Below, piece by piece: positions 8,088-16,191 of a stretch of DNA of 24,822 nt. The notes beneath the pieces are model-generated. The model had not been told where the DNA came from, ran no database searches, and was given only the letters and a program-made list of their open reading frames with translations. The position numbers and the translations under genes were made by a program. The DNA is from an uncultured Brachyspira sp. Lineage in GTDB: Bacteria; Spirochaetota; Brachyspiria; Brachyspirales; Brachyspiraceae. Position 1 is the stretch's first letter. The number at the start of each line of letters is the position of its first letter. The DNA is taken from the NCBI RefSeq assembly GCF_949287625.1, contig NZ_CASEGO010000057.1, forward strand, positions 1-24,822, in the 5' to 3' direction.

Positions 8088-8320
8088 TATACCTAAACAA
8101 ATACAATTTGTCGAATTTTAGTTATCTATGAATGTAATTACCATTTATTTGTAATATAATATATTTTTATTAATCAATAAAATATGCTTTAGATGCATAT
8201 TAAATTACTTATTTGGTATAATAATAGGTAATCAGCCGCACGTATCGTTGACATTTGATAAGAATAAAACAATACCGTGCGGGAAGGTGCAGCGGCTCGC
8301 TTAAAAATTTTCAGTATATA
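8088..8320 (+). repeat. Long dispersed repeat, unit C of array 1 (shortened)
   Basis: The first ~88 bases match unit G at 24735-24822 closely, up to ATAATATATTTTTATTAAT. The unit then holds CCGCAC (8236-8241) pairing with GTGCGG (8277-8282). It ends in CTTAAAAATTTTCAGTATATA (8300-8320), the usual junction sequence, but without the CCTAAAC that would start another unit. Confidence 0.7.
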
Positions 8321-8519
8321 CTGCTTTCAAAATCGATTTTTATTTTATAAAGTAATTAAAGAAGCTTTTAAACAAGCAATTATAATACTAAAATAAAAAA
8401 CTTTTATATAACATTAATACATAAAAAGCCTTGAAAAATTATTATTTATATTATATTCTATATTGAATACTACTAATGATAATTATTTTTATTAATTAAT
8501 AACAATAAAGGATAATACT
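8321..8519 (+). promoter_or_regulatory. thrC upstream region with candidate promoter
   Basis: AT-rich spacer without a gene. A candidate promoter is TTGAAA (8431-8436), a 17-bp spacer and TATTCT (8454-8459), giving a leader of about 55 bases for thrC. I see no riboswitch or leader-peptide structure. Confidence 0.4.
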
Positions 8520-9575
8520 ATGAAAACATGGAACGGACTTTTAAGAGAGTACAAAGAATATTTACCTATTACAGATAAAACCCCGCTTATTACATTAAAT
8601 GAGGGAAATACTCCTTTAATAAAAGCTGAAAAAATAGGAAAAGAACTTGGCGGAATAGAATTATATTTCAAATATGACGGTCTTAATCCTACAGGCTCAT
8701 TCAAAGACAGGGGAATGGTTATGGCAGTTGCTAAGGCACTTGAAGAAGGTTCAAAAGCTATTATGTGTGCTTCTACTGGCAATACTTCTGCATCAGCTGC
8801 TGCTTATGCTGCTAGAAGCGGTATTCAATGTATAGTAGTTATACCAGATGGTAATATTGCTTTGGGAAAATTAGCTCAGGCTTTGATGTACGGAGCTAAA
8901 GTTATAGCTATTAAAGGTAATTTTGATGAAGCCTTAAAAGCTGTTGTTGATATTACAAATAAATATCCTATTACATTAGTAAACTCAATTAACCCTTTCA
9001 GACTTCAGGGACAAAAAACTTCAGCATTTGAAATTTGCGATGCATTGGGAAAAGCTCCTGATTATTTGGCTATACCTGTAGGAAATGCTGGAAATATATC
9101 TGCTTATTGGATGGGTTTTAAAGAATATAAAGAAAATGGAAAAGTATCAAATTTACCTAAAATGATAGGTTTTGAAGCTGAAGGATGTGCTGCCATAGTA
9201 CAAAATAAAGTAATAGAAAATCCTCAAACTATTGCTACAGCTATAAAAATCGGTAATCCTGCAAGCTGGAAATTAGCGGTTAATGCTTCTAATGAATCAA
9301 ACGGATTTATAGATTCTGTTACCGATGATGAAATATTAGAGGCTTATAAAATGCTCACAAGAGAAGAAGGAATATTTGCTGAACCTGCTTCTGCTGCTTC
9401 TCTTGCTGGAGTTATAAAAACTTATAAGGCTGGAAAATTAAACAAAGGAGACACTGTAGTTTCTGTACTCACAGGCAACGGACTTAAAGACCCAGATAAC
9501 GCTATAAAAATTTGCTCTGCTCCTATAAAAGTTGATAACAATATAGAAGAAATAAGGAAGGCTATAGGAATATAA
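8520..9575 (+). CDS. thrC: Threonine synthase
   Basis: The 351-residue protein is a fold-type II PLP enzyme that converts O-phosphohomoserine to threonine. The PLP lysine is Lys62 within LNPTGSFKDRGM. The phosphate-binding and substrate region follows as CASTGNTSASAAAYAAR. AIPVGNAGNISAYWMGF and the C-terminal VLTGNGLKDPD are also typical of the bacterial short-type enzyme. The start ATG has AAAGGAT upstream. It is followed 23 bases later by thrB, and the two make a compact operon ending at the terminator at 10592. Confidence 0.96.
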   Translation: MKTWNGLLREYKEYLPITDKTPLITLNEGNTPLIKAEKIGKELGGIELYFKYDGLNPTGSFKDRGMVMAVAKALEEGSKAIMCASTGNTSASAAAYAARSGIQCIVVIPDGNIALGKLAQALMYGAKVIAIKGNFDEALKAVVDITNKYPITLVNSINPFRLQGQKTSAFEICDALGKAPDYLAIPVGNAGNISAYWMGFKEYKENGKVSNLPKMIGFEAEGCAAIVQNKVIENPQTIATAIKIGNPASWKLAVNASNESNGFIDSVTDDEILEAYKMLTREEGIFAEPASAASLAGVIKTYKAGKLNKGDTVVSVLTGNGLKDPDNAIKICSAPIKVDNNIEEIRKAIGI

Positions 9576-9596
9576 TAGGAATATAATAGGAATATA
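9564..9596 (+). repeat. Three tandem 11-bp repeats carrying ribosome sites at the thrC/thrB junction
   Basis: The unit ATAGGAATATA occurs three times in perfect tandem (9564-9574, 9575-9585, 9586-9596). The first copy encodes the last thrC residues and reaches into its stop. The last copy places AGGAAT nine bases before the thrB ATG at 9599. Each copy contains a potential ribosome-binding core. Confidence 0.85.
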
Positions 9597-9598
9597 AT

Positions 9599-10573
9599 AT
9601 GAATAAAACTCAAAAGAAAAACAATAAAGAAAATAAAAATAATATAACAAACAAAAAACTTGTAACTTTTAAAATACCTGCTACTAGTGCTAATATAGGT
9701 TCTGCTTTTGACAGTGTAGGACTAGCTTTAGATTTGTATAATGAAATACATATATACGAAAATAATAATTCTAAAAAAATAGATTTTGAGATAACAGGCG
9801 AAGGTGAAGAAGAAATATCAAAAGACGATAATATGATATTCTCTGCTATGAAACTGGTATTTAAAAAATTAAAAGCAAAGCCTGATAAAGGATATATAAT
9901 AAAATGTATAAATAGGATACCGCTTTCAAGAGGGCTTGGAAGCAGTTCCGCAGCTATAATAGGAGGTTTATTGACTGCCAATTATATATTAGGAAATAAA
10001 CTCTCACTTGAAAATGAAATATTAAATATGTCAGTTCAGCTTGAAGGACACCCAGACAATGTATCGCCTGCTATATTAGGCGGAATAATATCTGGGGTTG
10101 TAAGAAAAGATGAAGATTTTAAATATGTTAAAATAAATCCTCCTAAAGGATTAAAAGCAGTAGTTGCAATACCTAATTTTTATTTAAGTACAGAAAAAGC
10201 TAGGAATGCTCTTCCTAAAGAGATTAGCTTAAAAGATGCTATATTTAATATTTCAAGGGCTGCACTTCTTACTTCTGCTTTATCTTCTAACAGACTTGAT
10301 TTGCTTGAAGTTGCAACTGACGATAAACTTCATCAGGATTATAGAGCTAAGTTTATACCTGGTCTAAAAGAGTTATTTAAACAGGTAAAAATGGCTGGTG
10401 CATACTCTGTTACTATAAGCGGAGCAGGCTCTTCAATACTTGCTTTGGTTAAAGATGATGAAAAAATAATCAAAAAAGTTTCTGAAGCTATGGAAAATAG
10501 TTTTTCTAAAAAGAAAATAAAATCCGAAATAAAAGTTCTTAATATTCCTAAAAAAGGTATTATCATAAAATAA
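9599..10573 (+). CDS. thrB: Homoserine kinase
   Basis: The 324-residue GHMP-family kinase phosphorylates homoserine, making the substrate of ThrC. The N-terminal GHMP strand is VTFKIPATSANIGSAFDSVG (residues 22-41). The ATP-binding loop is PLSRGLGSSSAAIIGG (108-123), and the C-terminal glycine motif is SVTISGAGSSILAL. The first ~20 residues are unusually rich in Lys and Asn and look like an added tail; the enzyme body starts at about residue 21. The ATG at 9599 is the one served by the AGGAAT repeat. Gene order thrC-thrB supports a threonine operon. Confidence 0.95.
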   Translation: MNKTQKKNNKENKNNITNKKLVTFKIPATSANIGSAFDSVGLALDLYNEIHIYENNNSKKIDFEITGEGEEEISKDDNMIFSAMKLVFKKLKAKPDKGYIIKCINRIPLSRGLGSSSAAIIGGLLTANYILGNKLSLENEILNMSVQLEGHPDNVSPAILGGIISGVVRKDEDFKYVKINPPKGLKAVVAIPNFYLSTEKARNALPKEISLKDAIFNISRAALLTSALSSNRLDLLEVATDDKLHQDYRAKFIPGLKELFKQVKMAGAYSVTISGAGSSILALVKDDEKIIKKVSEAMENSFSKKKIKSEIKVLNIPKKGIIIK

Positions 10574-10591
10574 TATAAACAAATATTAAAG

Positions 10592-10621
10592 AAGCATGCT
10601 ATTTTTTTTAATGGCATGCTT
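10592..10621 (+). terminator. Terminator of thrCB
   Basis: AAGCATGC (10592-10599) pairs with GCATGCTT (10614-10621), and three more pairs extend inward. A T-rich tail follows (TTTATTTTATTT). It sits 18 bases after the thrB stop. Confidence 0.85.
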
Positions 10622-10718
10622 TTTATTTTATTTAATATTTTTATTGATTTATATATTTTTGATAATATAATAATTTGATAATCACAAAATAATATATTAA
10701 AATACTAAAGGAATTATT

Positions 10719-11714
10719 ATGTCAAAAATATTAACGTATCTTATATTAATAATAAGCATTATAAGCTGTTCAAATAATACAAGTAATATAACTGCAAAAG
10801 CATCAGATTATTCAGATAAAAATAATTGGCTTAATATAGCAGAAAATCAAAATGAAAGAGAAGCTGATGTTTTTTATTTGTATCCTACAACTTGGTCAAG
10901 AGAAAATACTAACGAAGATATGATATGCCCTATAGATTCGCCTTCTATGAGAAGATATACTACAAATGTAATGACTGAACAAACTGGAATATTTGAAGAA
11001 ATAGCAAGTATATATGCTCCGTTTTATAGGCAGGCTGATGCTATATATCTTTTGGATAAAAATAACAATATAAGCGAAGAAGAGAAAAATAAATATTTTT
11101 ATTCTGCTCCAAAAGAAGATGCAATTGCAGCATTTGATTATTATATAAAAAATTATAATAACGGAAGACCTTTTATATTAGCAGGACATTCTCAGGGTGC
11201 TATGATGATAAAACAAATACTTACAGACTATTTTAAAACAAATGAAAACTTAAAAAATAGAATGATTGCAGCTTATATATTCGGATATTCTGTTACAAAA
11301 AAAGACTTGGAAGAAAATCCTCATTTGAGATTTGCAAATAATGAATATGATACTGGAGTTATAATATCTTACAATACAGAAAGTCCTGATTTTAACGGAT
11401 ATAATCCTACTCTTCTTGAAGATTCAATAGCAATTAATCCCATAACTTGGACTACTGAAGAAACTTTAGCCTCAAAGGAACAGAGTTTAGGAGCTAATAT
11501 ATATACAAATTATGGTATACCGACAAAAATAGCAGATGCTAAAGTAGATAAAAAAAGAGGCGTTGTAAAATGCAGTACTATAAATGCTGATGATTTTTAT
11601 TTTGGAGGAGAAAGTATTTTTGAAAAAGGTGTTTATCATGCTTATGATATATCGCTTTATTATTATGATTTGAAGGAAAATGCCAAAAAAAGACTTAATG
11701 CTTTTTGGAAATAA
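10719..11714 (+). CDS. DUF3089 alpha/beta-hydrolase lipoprotein
   Basis: The 331-residue product starts with a lipoprotein signal; the lipobox IISC puts the acylated Cys at 17. The mature part carries DUF3089 landmarks: ADVFYLYPTTWS (49-60), IYAPFYRQADAIY (98-110) and the nucleophile elbow AGHSQGAMMI with Ser158. A late GVYHAYDISLYY holds His307, a plausible catalytic histidine. It should be an envelope-anchored serine hydrolase; the substrate is unknown. The start is preceded by AAAGGAA. It is monocistronic, between the thrCB terminator and a convergent terminator at 11739. Confidence 0.85.
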   Translation: MSKILTYLILIISIISCSNNTSNITAKASDYSDKNNWLNIAENQNEREADVFYLYPTTWSRENTNEDMICPIDSPSMRRYTTNVMTEQTGIFEEIASIYAPFYRQADAIYLLDKNNNISEEEKNKYFYSAPKEDAIAAFDYYIKNYNNGRPFILAGHSQGAMMIKQILTDYFKTNENLKNRMIAAYIFGYSVTKKDLEENPHLRFANNEYDTGVIISYNTESPDFNGYNPTLLEDSIAINPITWTTEETLASKEQSLGANIYTNYGIPTKIADAKVDKKRGVVKCSTINADDFYFGGESIFEKGVYHAYDISLYYYDLKENAKKRLNAFWK

Positions 11715-11738
11715 AATTATTTAATATAAATAAAAAAT

Positions 11739-11768
11739 GGGCAAGATAGTAATACAATTATCCTGCCC
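11739..11768. terminator. Terminator between convergent genes
   Basis: GGGCAAGATA (11739-11748) pairs with TATCCTGCCC (11759-11768) with one mismatch. Read on the minus strand, the stem is followed by a strong U-run (ATTTTTTATTT), so it mainly ends the metal-transport operon. Confidence 0.7.
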
Positions 11769-11811
11769 TAAACAAGGTTTATAAAATATAAATATACGAA
11801 ATTGTCTTAAT

Positions 11812-12378
11812 TTAATTAGCTACAAATTCTTTGCCCCTCTTATCAAGAACATTCAAACTTATAGCATTGAGCCTCACTGTTTCATAATTATCTATCTCTA
11901 ATATCTCAACAACACCAACTACTTCAATCCAATCCTGAGGATTAGGTATATTGCCGTTATAATTAAACTCAAATCCAGCCACTCCGTCATATCCGCAGCA
12001 GCCAGGTCCGTATCTAAATACAAAATTGAGTTTTTCTCCAGTCTCTTCATCGGTAAAGCCGTCATATATTCCTTCAAGTTTTATTAATTTTCCTCTATAA
12101 TCATCAGGATTTAAATAAACATCATTACATTGATTGATAAACATTCTCTCTTTAATTTCTATAACATTGTTCATATCAATATTATTCATATTAACTTTCA
12201 TAGCTGAAGTTTGTTCCTGATTATTTTCTGTTTTATCTCTAGGATTACCATAATCATATTTTTTTTGAGCTATATCAACATAATTTTTTTCTATATCAAA
12301 CCAGCCGTCATTATACTCTTTTTTTGAGCATGATAAAATTAACATCATTATAATAAATAAGATATATTTAAAATTCAT
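11812..12378 (-). CDS. Lipoprotein with YcgQ/DUF1980-like C-terminal domain, end of metal-transport operon
   Basis: I place the start at ATG 12378, with AAGGAG upstream; the open frame continues further into znuB but lacks a signal there. The 188-residue product has a lipoprotein signal ending MMLILSC (Cys17). A polar linker follows, then a domain with VYLNPDDYRGKLIKLEGIY, RYGPGCCGYDGVAGFE and DWIEVVGVVEI. This order of 'GK-x-I-x-GI', CC motif and 'WIEVVG' resembles the C-terminal domain of YcgQ/DUF1980 proteins, which occur near metal transporters; the match is from memory. The adjacent Cys-Cys pair may bind metal. It lies 14 bases after the permease gene, so it is part of that operon. Confidence 0.7.
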   Translation of the reverse strand: MNFKYILFIIMMLILSCSKKEYNDGWFDIEKNYVDIAQKKYDYGNPRDKTENNQEQTSAMKVNMNNIDMNNVIEIKERMFINQCNDVYLNPDDYRGKLIKLEGIYDGFTDEETGEKLNFVFRYGPGCCGYDGVAGFEFNYNGNIPNPQDWIEVVGVVEILEIDNYETVRLNAISLNVLDKRGKEFVAN

Positions 12379-12392
12379 TATTATCTCCTTAA

Positions 12393-13211
12393 TCATCTTT
12401 TTAATACTTTTCCTATTACAGAAAATATTAAAAGCATAGCCAAATTCACCATAACAATGCAAGCCCCTGTAGGATATTCTAATTGAAATGAAAGAACTAT
12501 TCCTACAAAAAAGCAGAGCACCGATAATATTGCCGATGAAATTATAACTCCCTTAAAAGTATTAAATACCCTCATAGAAGTTAATGCTGGAAATATTATA
12601 AGGCTTGATATAAGCATAGCTCCCATCATTCTCATACCTAATACTATAATCAAAGATGTAAGTATAGATATAAGAGTATTATAAAACCCTATATTAATAC
12701 CAACAGCACGGGCAAAGTTTTCGTCAAAAGTTACTAAAAATATTTTGTTATAAAACAATATATAAAGAACTATTACTATTACACTAACTGCTATGCTTAT
12801 ATAAACTTCACTTTTACTCATAGCAAGTATACTTCCAAACATGTAGTTGCATACGTCTGTGTTAATACCCGTCTTTACAGTAATAGCTATAATACCGACA
12901 GCTAAAGAGACGCTTGATATTAATGCAATAGCAGCATCGCCTTTTATCTTGCTGTTTTCACTTAGTCTCAAAAGCAGTATTGATGCCAAAGCTACTATAG
13001 GTATAGAAAGCTGAAGAGTAGAAAAGCCAAGCATCATAGAAAGCGATAAAGCACCAAACCCAACATTAGAAAGTCCTATACCTATCATAGAATATCTCTT
13101 TAATACTAAATTAACACCTAAAAGTGCCGCACATAATGAAACCAATATTCCAACTATAACAGCCCTAATAATAAAGGTATATGAAAAAAGTTCCTGAAGT
13201 AAAGCAATCAT
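12393..13211 (-). CDS. znuB: Zinc/manganese-type ABC transporter permease (ABC-3 family)
   Basis: The 272-residue protein has about eight hydrophobic segments, as usual in the ABC-3 permease family. It includes LVLKRYSMIGIGLSNVGFGA near residue 36, the region that contacts the ATPase, and GMRMMGAMLISSLIIFPA near residue 201. Its ATG overlaps the stop of the ATPase gene by four bases (ATGA), a clear coupling signal. With the binding protein and ATPase it forms an importer for Zn or Mn. Sequence alone does not settle the metal, though the His-rich binding protein favours zinc. Confidence 0.9.
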   Translation of the reverse strand: MIALLQELFSYTFIIRAVIVGILVSLCAALLGVNLVLKRYSMIGIGLSNVGFGALSLSMMLGFSTLQLSIPIVALASILLLRLSENSKIKGDAAIALISSVSLAVGIIAITVKTGINTDVCNYMFGSILAMSKSEVYISIAVSVIVIVLYILFYNKIFLVTFDENFARAVGINIGFYNTLISILTSLIIVLGMRMMGAMLISSLIIFPALTSMRVFNTFKGVIISSAILSVLCFFVGIVLSFQLEYPTGACIVMVNLAMLLIFSVIGKVLKR

Positions 13212-13900
13212 TTCATATCCTCCCCTGATATTCTTTTGTATATATCAGTTTTTATATATTCTTCTGTTGCTCCGAAAAAAAGAATATTTTTATTTAAATG
13301 AAGTATTTTATTAGAATATTTTACAGCACTTGCTATATCATGAGAAACCATTATTATAGTAACTTCATTATTAAGTTTTTTTATTAGATTATATAGGTCA
13401 ACTGTAGCTATAGGGTCTAATCCAGTAGAAGGCTCATCTAATATAAGCAGCTCTTTAGTAGAACATAAAGCTCTTGCTAATGCTGCTCTTTGCTGCTGAC
13501 CGCCTGATAAATCTTTATATGACTTATTTTTTAAATTTTCTATATTAAGTCTCTTCAAATTTTCTAATGCCGTTTTTTTATCATTATTAGTATAAAACGG
13601 AAGAAATTTTTTATTATTAAGTCTTCCAGAAATCACTACTTCAAATACGCTTGCAGGAAATGATTTCTGTACTATTCCCTGCTGCGGCAAATAACCTATT
13701 TCATTTTTCTTTATATTATCAAATGTTATACTTCCTTTTTTAGGCTTCATTAGTCCAAGTATGGTTTTTATTAATGTAGTTTTACCAGAACCGTTTTCAC
13801 CTATTATAGAAAGATAATCTCCTTTTGATAAAGAGAAATTAATATTTGATAATACTTCATTACTATCATAAAATACTGATAAATCTTTTATAGACAACAT
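13208..13900 (-). CDS. znuC: Metal ABC transporter ATP-binding protein
   Basis: The 230-residue ATPase has all catalytic motifs: Walker A GENGSGKTT (residues 34-42), signature LSGGQQQR (131-138), Walker B LLILDEPS with Glu156, and switch His187 in MVSHDIA. The Q-loop is GYLPQQ at about residue 73. It powers the permease at 12393-13211. Only three bases separate it from the upstream binding-protein gene, and its ribosome site (AAAGGG) lies inside that gene's end. Confidence 0.93.
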   Translation of the reverse strand: MLSIKDLSVFYDSNEVLSNINFSLSKGDYLSIIGENGSGKTTLIKTILGLMKPKKGSITFDNIKKNEIGYLPQQGIVQKSFPASVFEVVISGRLNNKKFLPFYTNNDKKTALENLKRLNIENLKNKSYKDLSGGQQQRAALARALCSTKELLILDEPSTGLDPIATVDLYNLIKKLNNEVTIIMVSHDIASAVKYSNKILHLNKNILFFGATEEYIKTDIYKRISGEDMK

Positions 13901-13903
13901 ATT

Positions 13904-14908
13904 TTAATTCAAACCCTTTTTTAAACTTTCCAAATTATCCATCATAATAGATAAATATGAAGCCCCATCATCAAACTCTTTTTTAGTCACATTTTGTGCA
14001 GAATGAAGTTTTAATTTTGCTGCTCCAGTCTGTTCTATAATGGTATTTGCTATTTTTTCATTGCTTAATTCTATATAATAAAGATAAGGTATATTATTAT
14101 CCTTTATATATCCTATTAAATACGTTAATGTTTTAGGGCTCACGTCCGACTGACTGCTGCATCCGTTAAAAGGAGCTCGGTAATTAAGTCCGTATTCATC
14201 TGCCAAATATCTAAAAGGAAATCTGTCTCCAAATACTATATCTTTTCTTTTTGATGAGTTTATTGTTTCTCTAAAATCATTATCGAGAGCGTACAGTTCG
14301 CTATTATATTTATCAGCATTAGCTTTGTATACATCTGCATTATTAGGATCTATTTCTGACATAGCTTTGCTTATAGCATTAACCATTAAAACAGCATTTT
14401 TTGGAGAAGTCCATATATGCTCATCATAAACTCCTTCATGGGTATGTGTTTCTGAAATATCATCATGATCTTCATGATTTAATTCTTCATCATGATTATG
14501 TTCTTCATCATGCTCCATACCTTCAACAATCTCCTCATCTAAAGCATTTACATAATCAATTAACTTAATTATCTTTTTACCGTTGGTATCCGTATCCATA
14601 GAAGATATTACCTTTTGAGCCCACTCCTCGCTTTCTCCTCCTATATAAATAAATACATCGGCATTCTGTATATCTATTATATCTGAAGGCGAAGCATTAA
14701 ATGAATGAATTTCTATACCAGGTTTTATTATCATTTGCAAACTGGAATTATCTAATAATATATTTCTTGCAAAATCATATATTGGAAATATTGTAGCTAC
14801 AACTTTTATTTTATTGTTTTCTTTGTTTGTATCAGCATTATTTGATTTACTGCTGCACGAAACTGCAAATAATACTAGGAAAATTAAAATTAATATACTT
14901 TTCTTCAT
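13904..14908 (-). CDS. znuA: Metal-binding lipoprotein of the ABC importer, with His-rich loop
   Basis: The 334-residue protein has a lipobox FAVSC (Cys18). It shows the cluster A-I solute-binding fold: VVATIFPIYDFARNI (36-50), His68 in GIEIHSF and His164 in DEHIWTSP. Between them is an acidic His-rich loop (133-157, seven His), as in zinc-binding ZnuA/AdcA proteins. At the place where ZnuA usually has a third ligand His, this protein reads FGDRFPFRYLADEYG (Asp228). A GCSSQSDVSP element follows. This variant is one I recall from other bacteria, and Glu280 in YYIELSNEK may complete the site. The operon order is binding protein, ATPase, permease, lipoprotein. Confidence 0.9.
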   Translation of the reverse strand: MKKSILILIFLVLFAVSCSSKSNNADTNKENNKIKVVATIFPIYDFARNILLDNSSLQMIIKPGIEIHSFNASPSDIIDIQNADVFIYIGGESEEWAQKVISSMDTDTNGKKIIKLIDYVNALDEEIVEGMEHDEEHNHDEELNHEDHDDISETHTHEGVYDEHIWTSPKNAVLMVNAISKAMSEIDPNNADVYKANADKYNSELYALDNDFRETINSSKRKDIVFGDRFPFRYLADEYGLNYRAPFNGCSSQSDVSPKTLTYLIGYIKDNNIPYLYYIELSNEKIANTIIEQTGAAKLKLHSAQNVTKKEFDDGASYLSIMMDNLESLKKGLN

Positions 14909-14931
14909 TATCGATTAATCCTTTATTAAAA

Positions 14932-14954
14932 ATTATAAAATATGTTAAAACATA
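14932..14954 (-). promoter_or_regulatory. Candidate promoter and palindromic operator of the metal importer operon
   Basis: A minus-strand TATAAT lies at 14937-14932, about 24 bases before the start. TATGTT-AA-AACATA (14941-14954) is a perfect 14-bp dyad inside the expected -35/-10 spacer. Such placement fits a Zur/Fur- or DtxR-type metal repressor, but the sequence does not name one. No good -35 box is seen. Confidence 0.45.
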
Positions 14955-14981
14955 ACTATTTAAAAATATAAAGGAATTAAA

Positions 14982-15269
14982 TCAATTTATTAGCTTCACT
15001 TTTAAACTAATTGGATTAATATTTAATATTGTATTAACTGTACGGATACTATAGATACATAAAACAGATAAATATAATACGGCAAAACTGTATTGATAAA
15101 AAAATCTAACAACTTTATCTACTGCTTTTACTATATAAAATATTTCTGTACATGTTGCACAGTTTTCATTAAGATAATGTGAATGATTCATAGCATGATA
15201 AAATATATAGCATGCTAAATAAATGTAAGCAGATACAATTAAAATAATTAATATTTTCCATTTCTTCAT
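14982..15269 (-). CDS. Small two-helix membrane protein with HSH...CxxC loop
   Basis: The 95-residue product has two hydrophobic segments (about residues 6-25 and 59-78). Between them is an exposed loop with NHSHYLNENCATC: two His and a C-x2-C. I recall similar small proteins with a His-rich, C-x2-C loop next to zinc/manganese ABC importers in Firmicutes; their function is not established. It precedes the importer operon on the same strand, with a 73-base gap containing the palindromic operator. A role in metal sensing or delivery is inference. The ATG at 15269 has no clear ribosome site. Confidence 0.6.
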   Translation of the reverse strand: MKKWKILIILIVSAYIYLACYIFYHAMNHSHYLNENCATCTEIFYIVKAVDKVVRFFYQYSFAVLYLSVLCIYSIRTVNTILNINPISLKVKLIN

Positions 15270-15352
15270 AATGTTTAATTATAATTTATAATAAATAATT
15301 GTCAATTATGAATATTTATTTTTATTGTTCATTATCACTTTTTATAAAAAGA

Positions 15353-15392
15353 AGTTTACAAAAAATATTGATAAGAATATCTCCTGTAAACT
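15353..15392 (-). terminator. Candidate terminator after the broken lipoprotein gene
   Basis: AGTTTACA (15353-15360) pairs with TGTAAACT (15385-15392) around a 24-base loop. On the minus strand the stem is followed by TCTTTTTAT. It lies 13 bases past the stop at 15406. Confidence 0.5.
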
Positions 15393-15405
15393 ATCTTTAA
15401 TAATA

Positions 15406-16014
15406 TCATAACTCAATATACAAAATCGGACTGTCTATACCTGAGAACATAGGAATCTCTATTAAAAATGCATCTTTCAAATCATAAACATTAACATCTT
15501 TTACCTCATCATAAGATGAAATATAGCAGGAAGTTATTGTAGGTATATAATCTTTTGAAACAATCAATTTTACTTTCATAGAACTAAACATAGAAGCATA
15601 TTCACTGTAATCCTGAGTATCTTCTGAATAATTAAAAGGAGTAAAAATAAATTTATTTCCATTTCTTATAGGAACTAATAAACTGTCATCTTCTGTTAAA
15701 TCTGCAGCTTTTATAATACCATTTATATAAAGACCTATTTCATTATCATTATTTATTTGTCTGAATTTAAAATTTCTAGGATAGCTGTTTCTTGCTTCGC
15801 TTTCCATATCTCTGAGTATATCATCATAATAATAATCTGGAACGCCCTCTTAATGGCCTTCAGAATAAGCAGCTAATTCTACTAAAGACTTTGACATAGT
15901 AACTATGGCAACAATGGTTATATTTTTATCATTATCTATAGTTACATACTGTGTATAATCTAAACAGCCTATAAATAATAGAGAAAATAATAAAGCAGGT
16001 ATAATCTTTTTCAT
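15406..16014 (-). pseudogene. Lipoprotein gene interrupted by an in-frame TAA
   Basis: A frame starting at ATG 16014 with AAGGAT upstream encodes a lipoprotein signal, MKKIIPALLFSLLFIGC (Cys17). It continues through LDYTQYVTIDNDKNITIVAI to SEGH, then meets TAA at codon 55 (15852-15850). The same frame resumes with EGVPDYYYDDILRDMESEA and remains open to 15406, 202 positions in all. The downstream part has coding-like composition, so one substitution (for example CAA or GAA to TAA) explains the break. A product could restart at ATG 15807 but would lack the signal. I do not recognise the family; the body looks like beta-rich exported protein. Confidence 0.75.
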
Positions 16015-16191
16015 AAACAAAATCCTTAATTTTTAATTATATATATTTTACTATAAAAAAAATAAATAACAATCTTATATTTTAATTAAGCATTTTTGAA
16101 TAAGTATAATATAAATTAATAAATTGTATTGATAATTAATTTTTTTTACTATAAAATCATAAAAAATACAATTTACACAAAGGAGTAGGAA

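Noticed and set aside
7810..8106. Minus-strand open frame of 98 codons in repeat unit B
   Set aside because: It spans the repeat unit and its ends, has no ribosome site, and its peptide is not preserved in unit F.
7363..8320. CRISPR array
   Set aside because: The repeat units are over 300 bp with similar interiors, not 25-40-bp repeats with unique spacers, and no cas genes are nearby.
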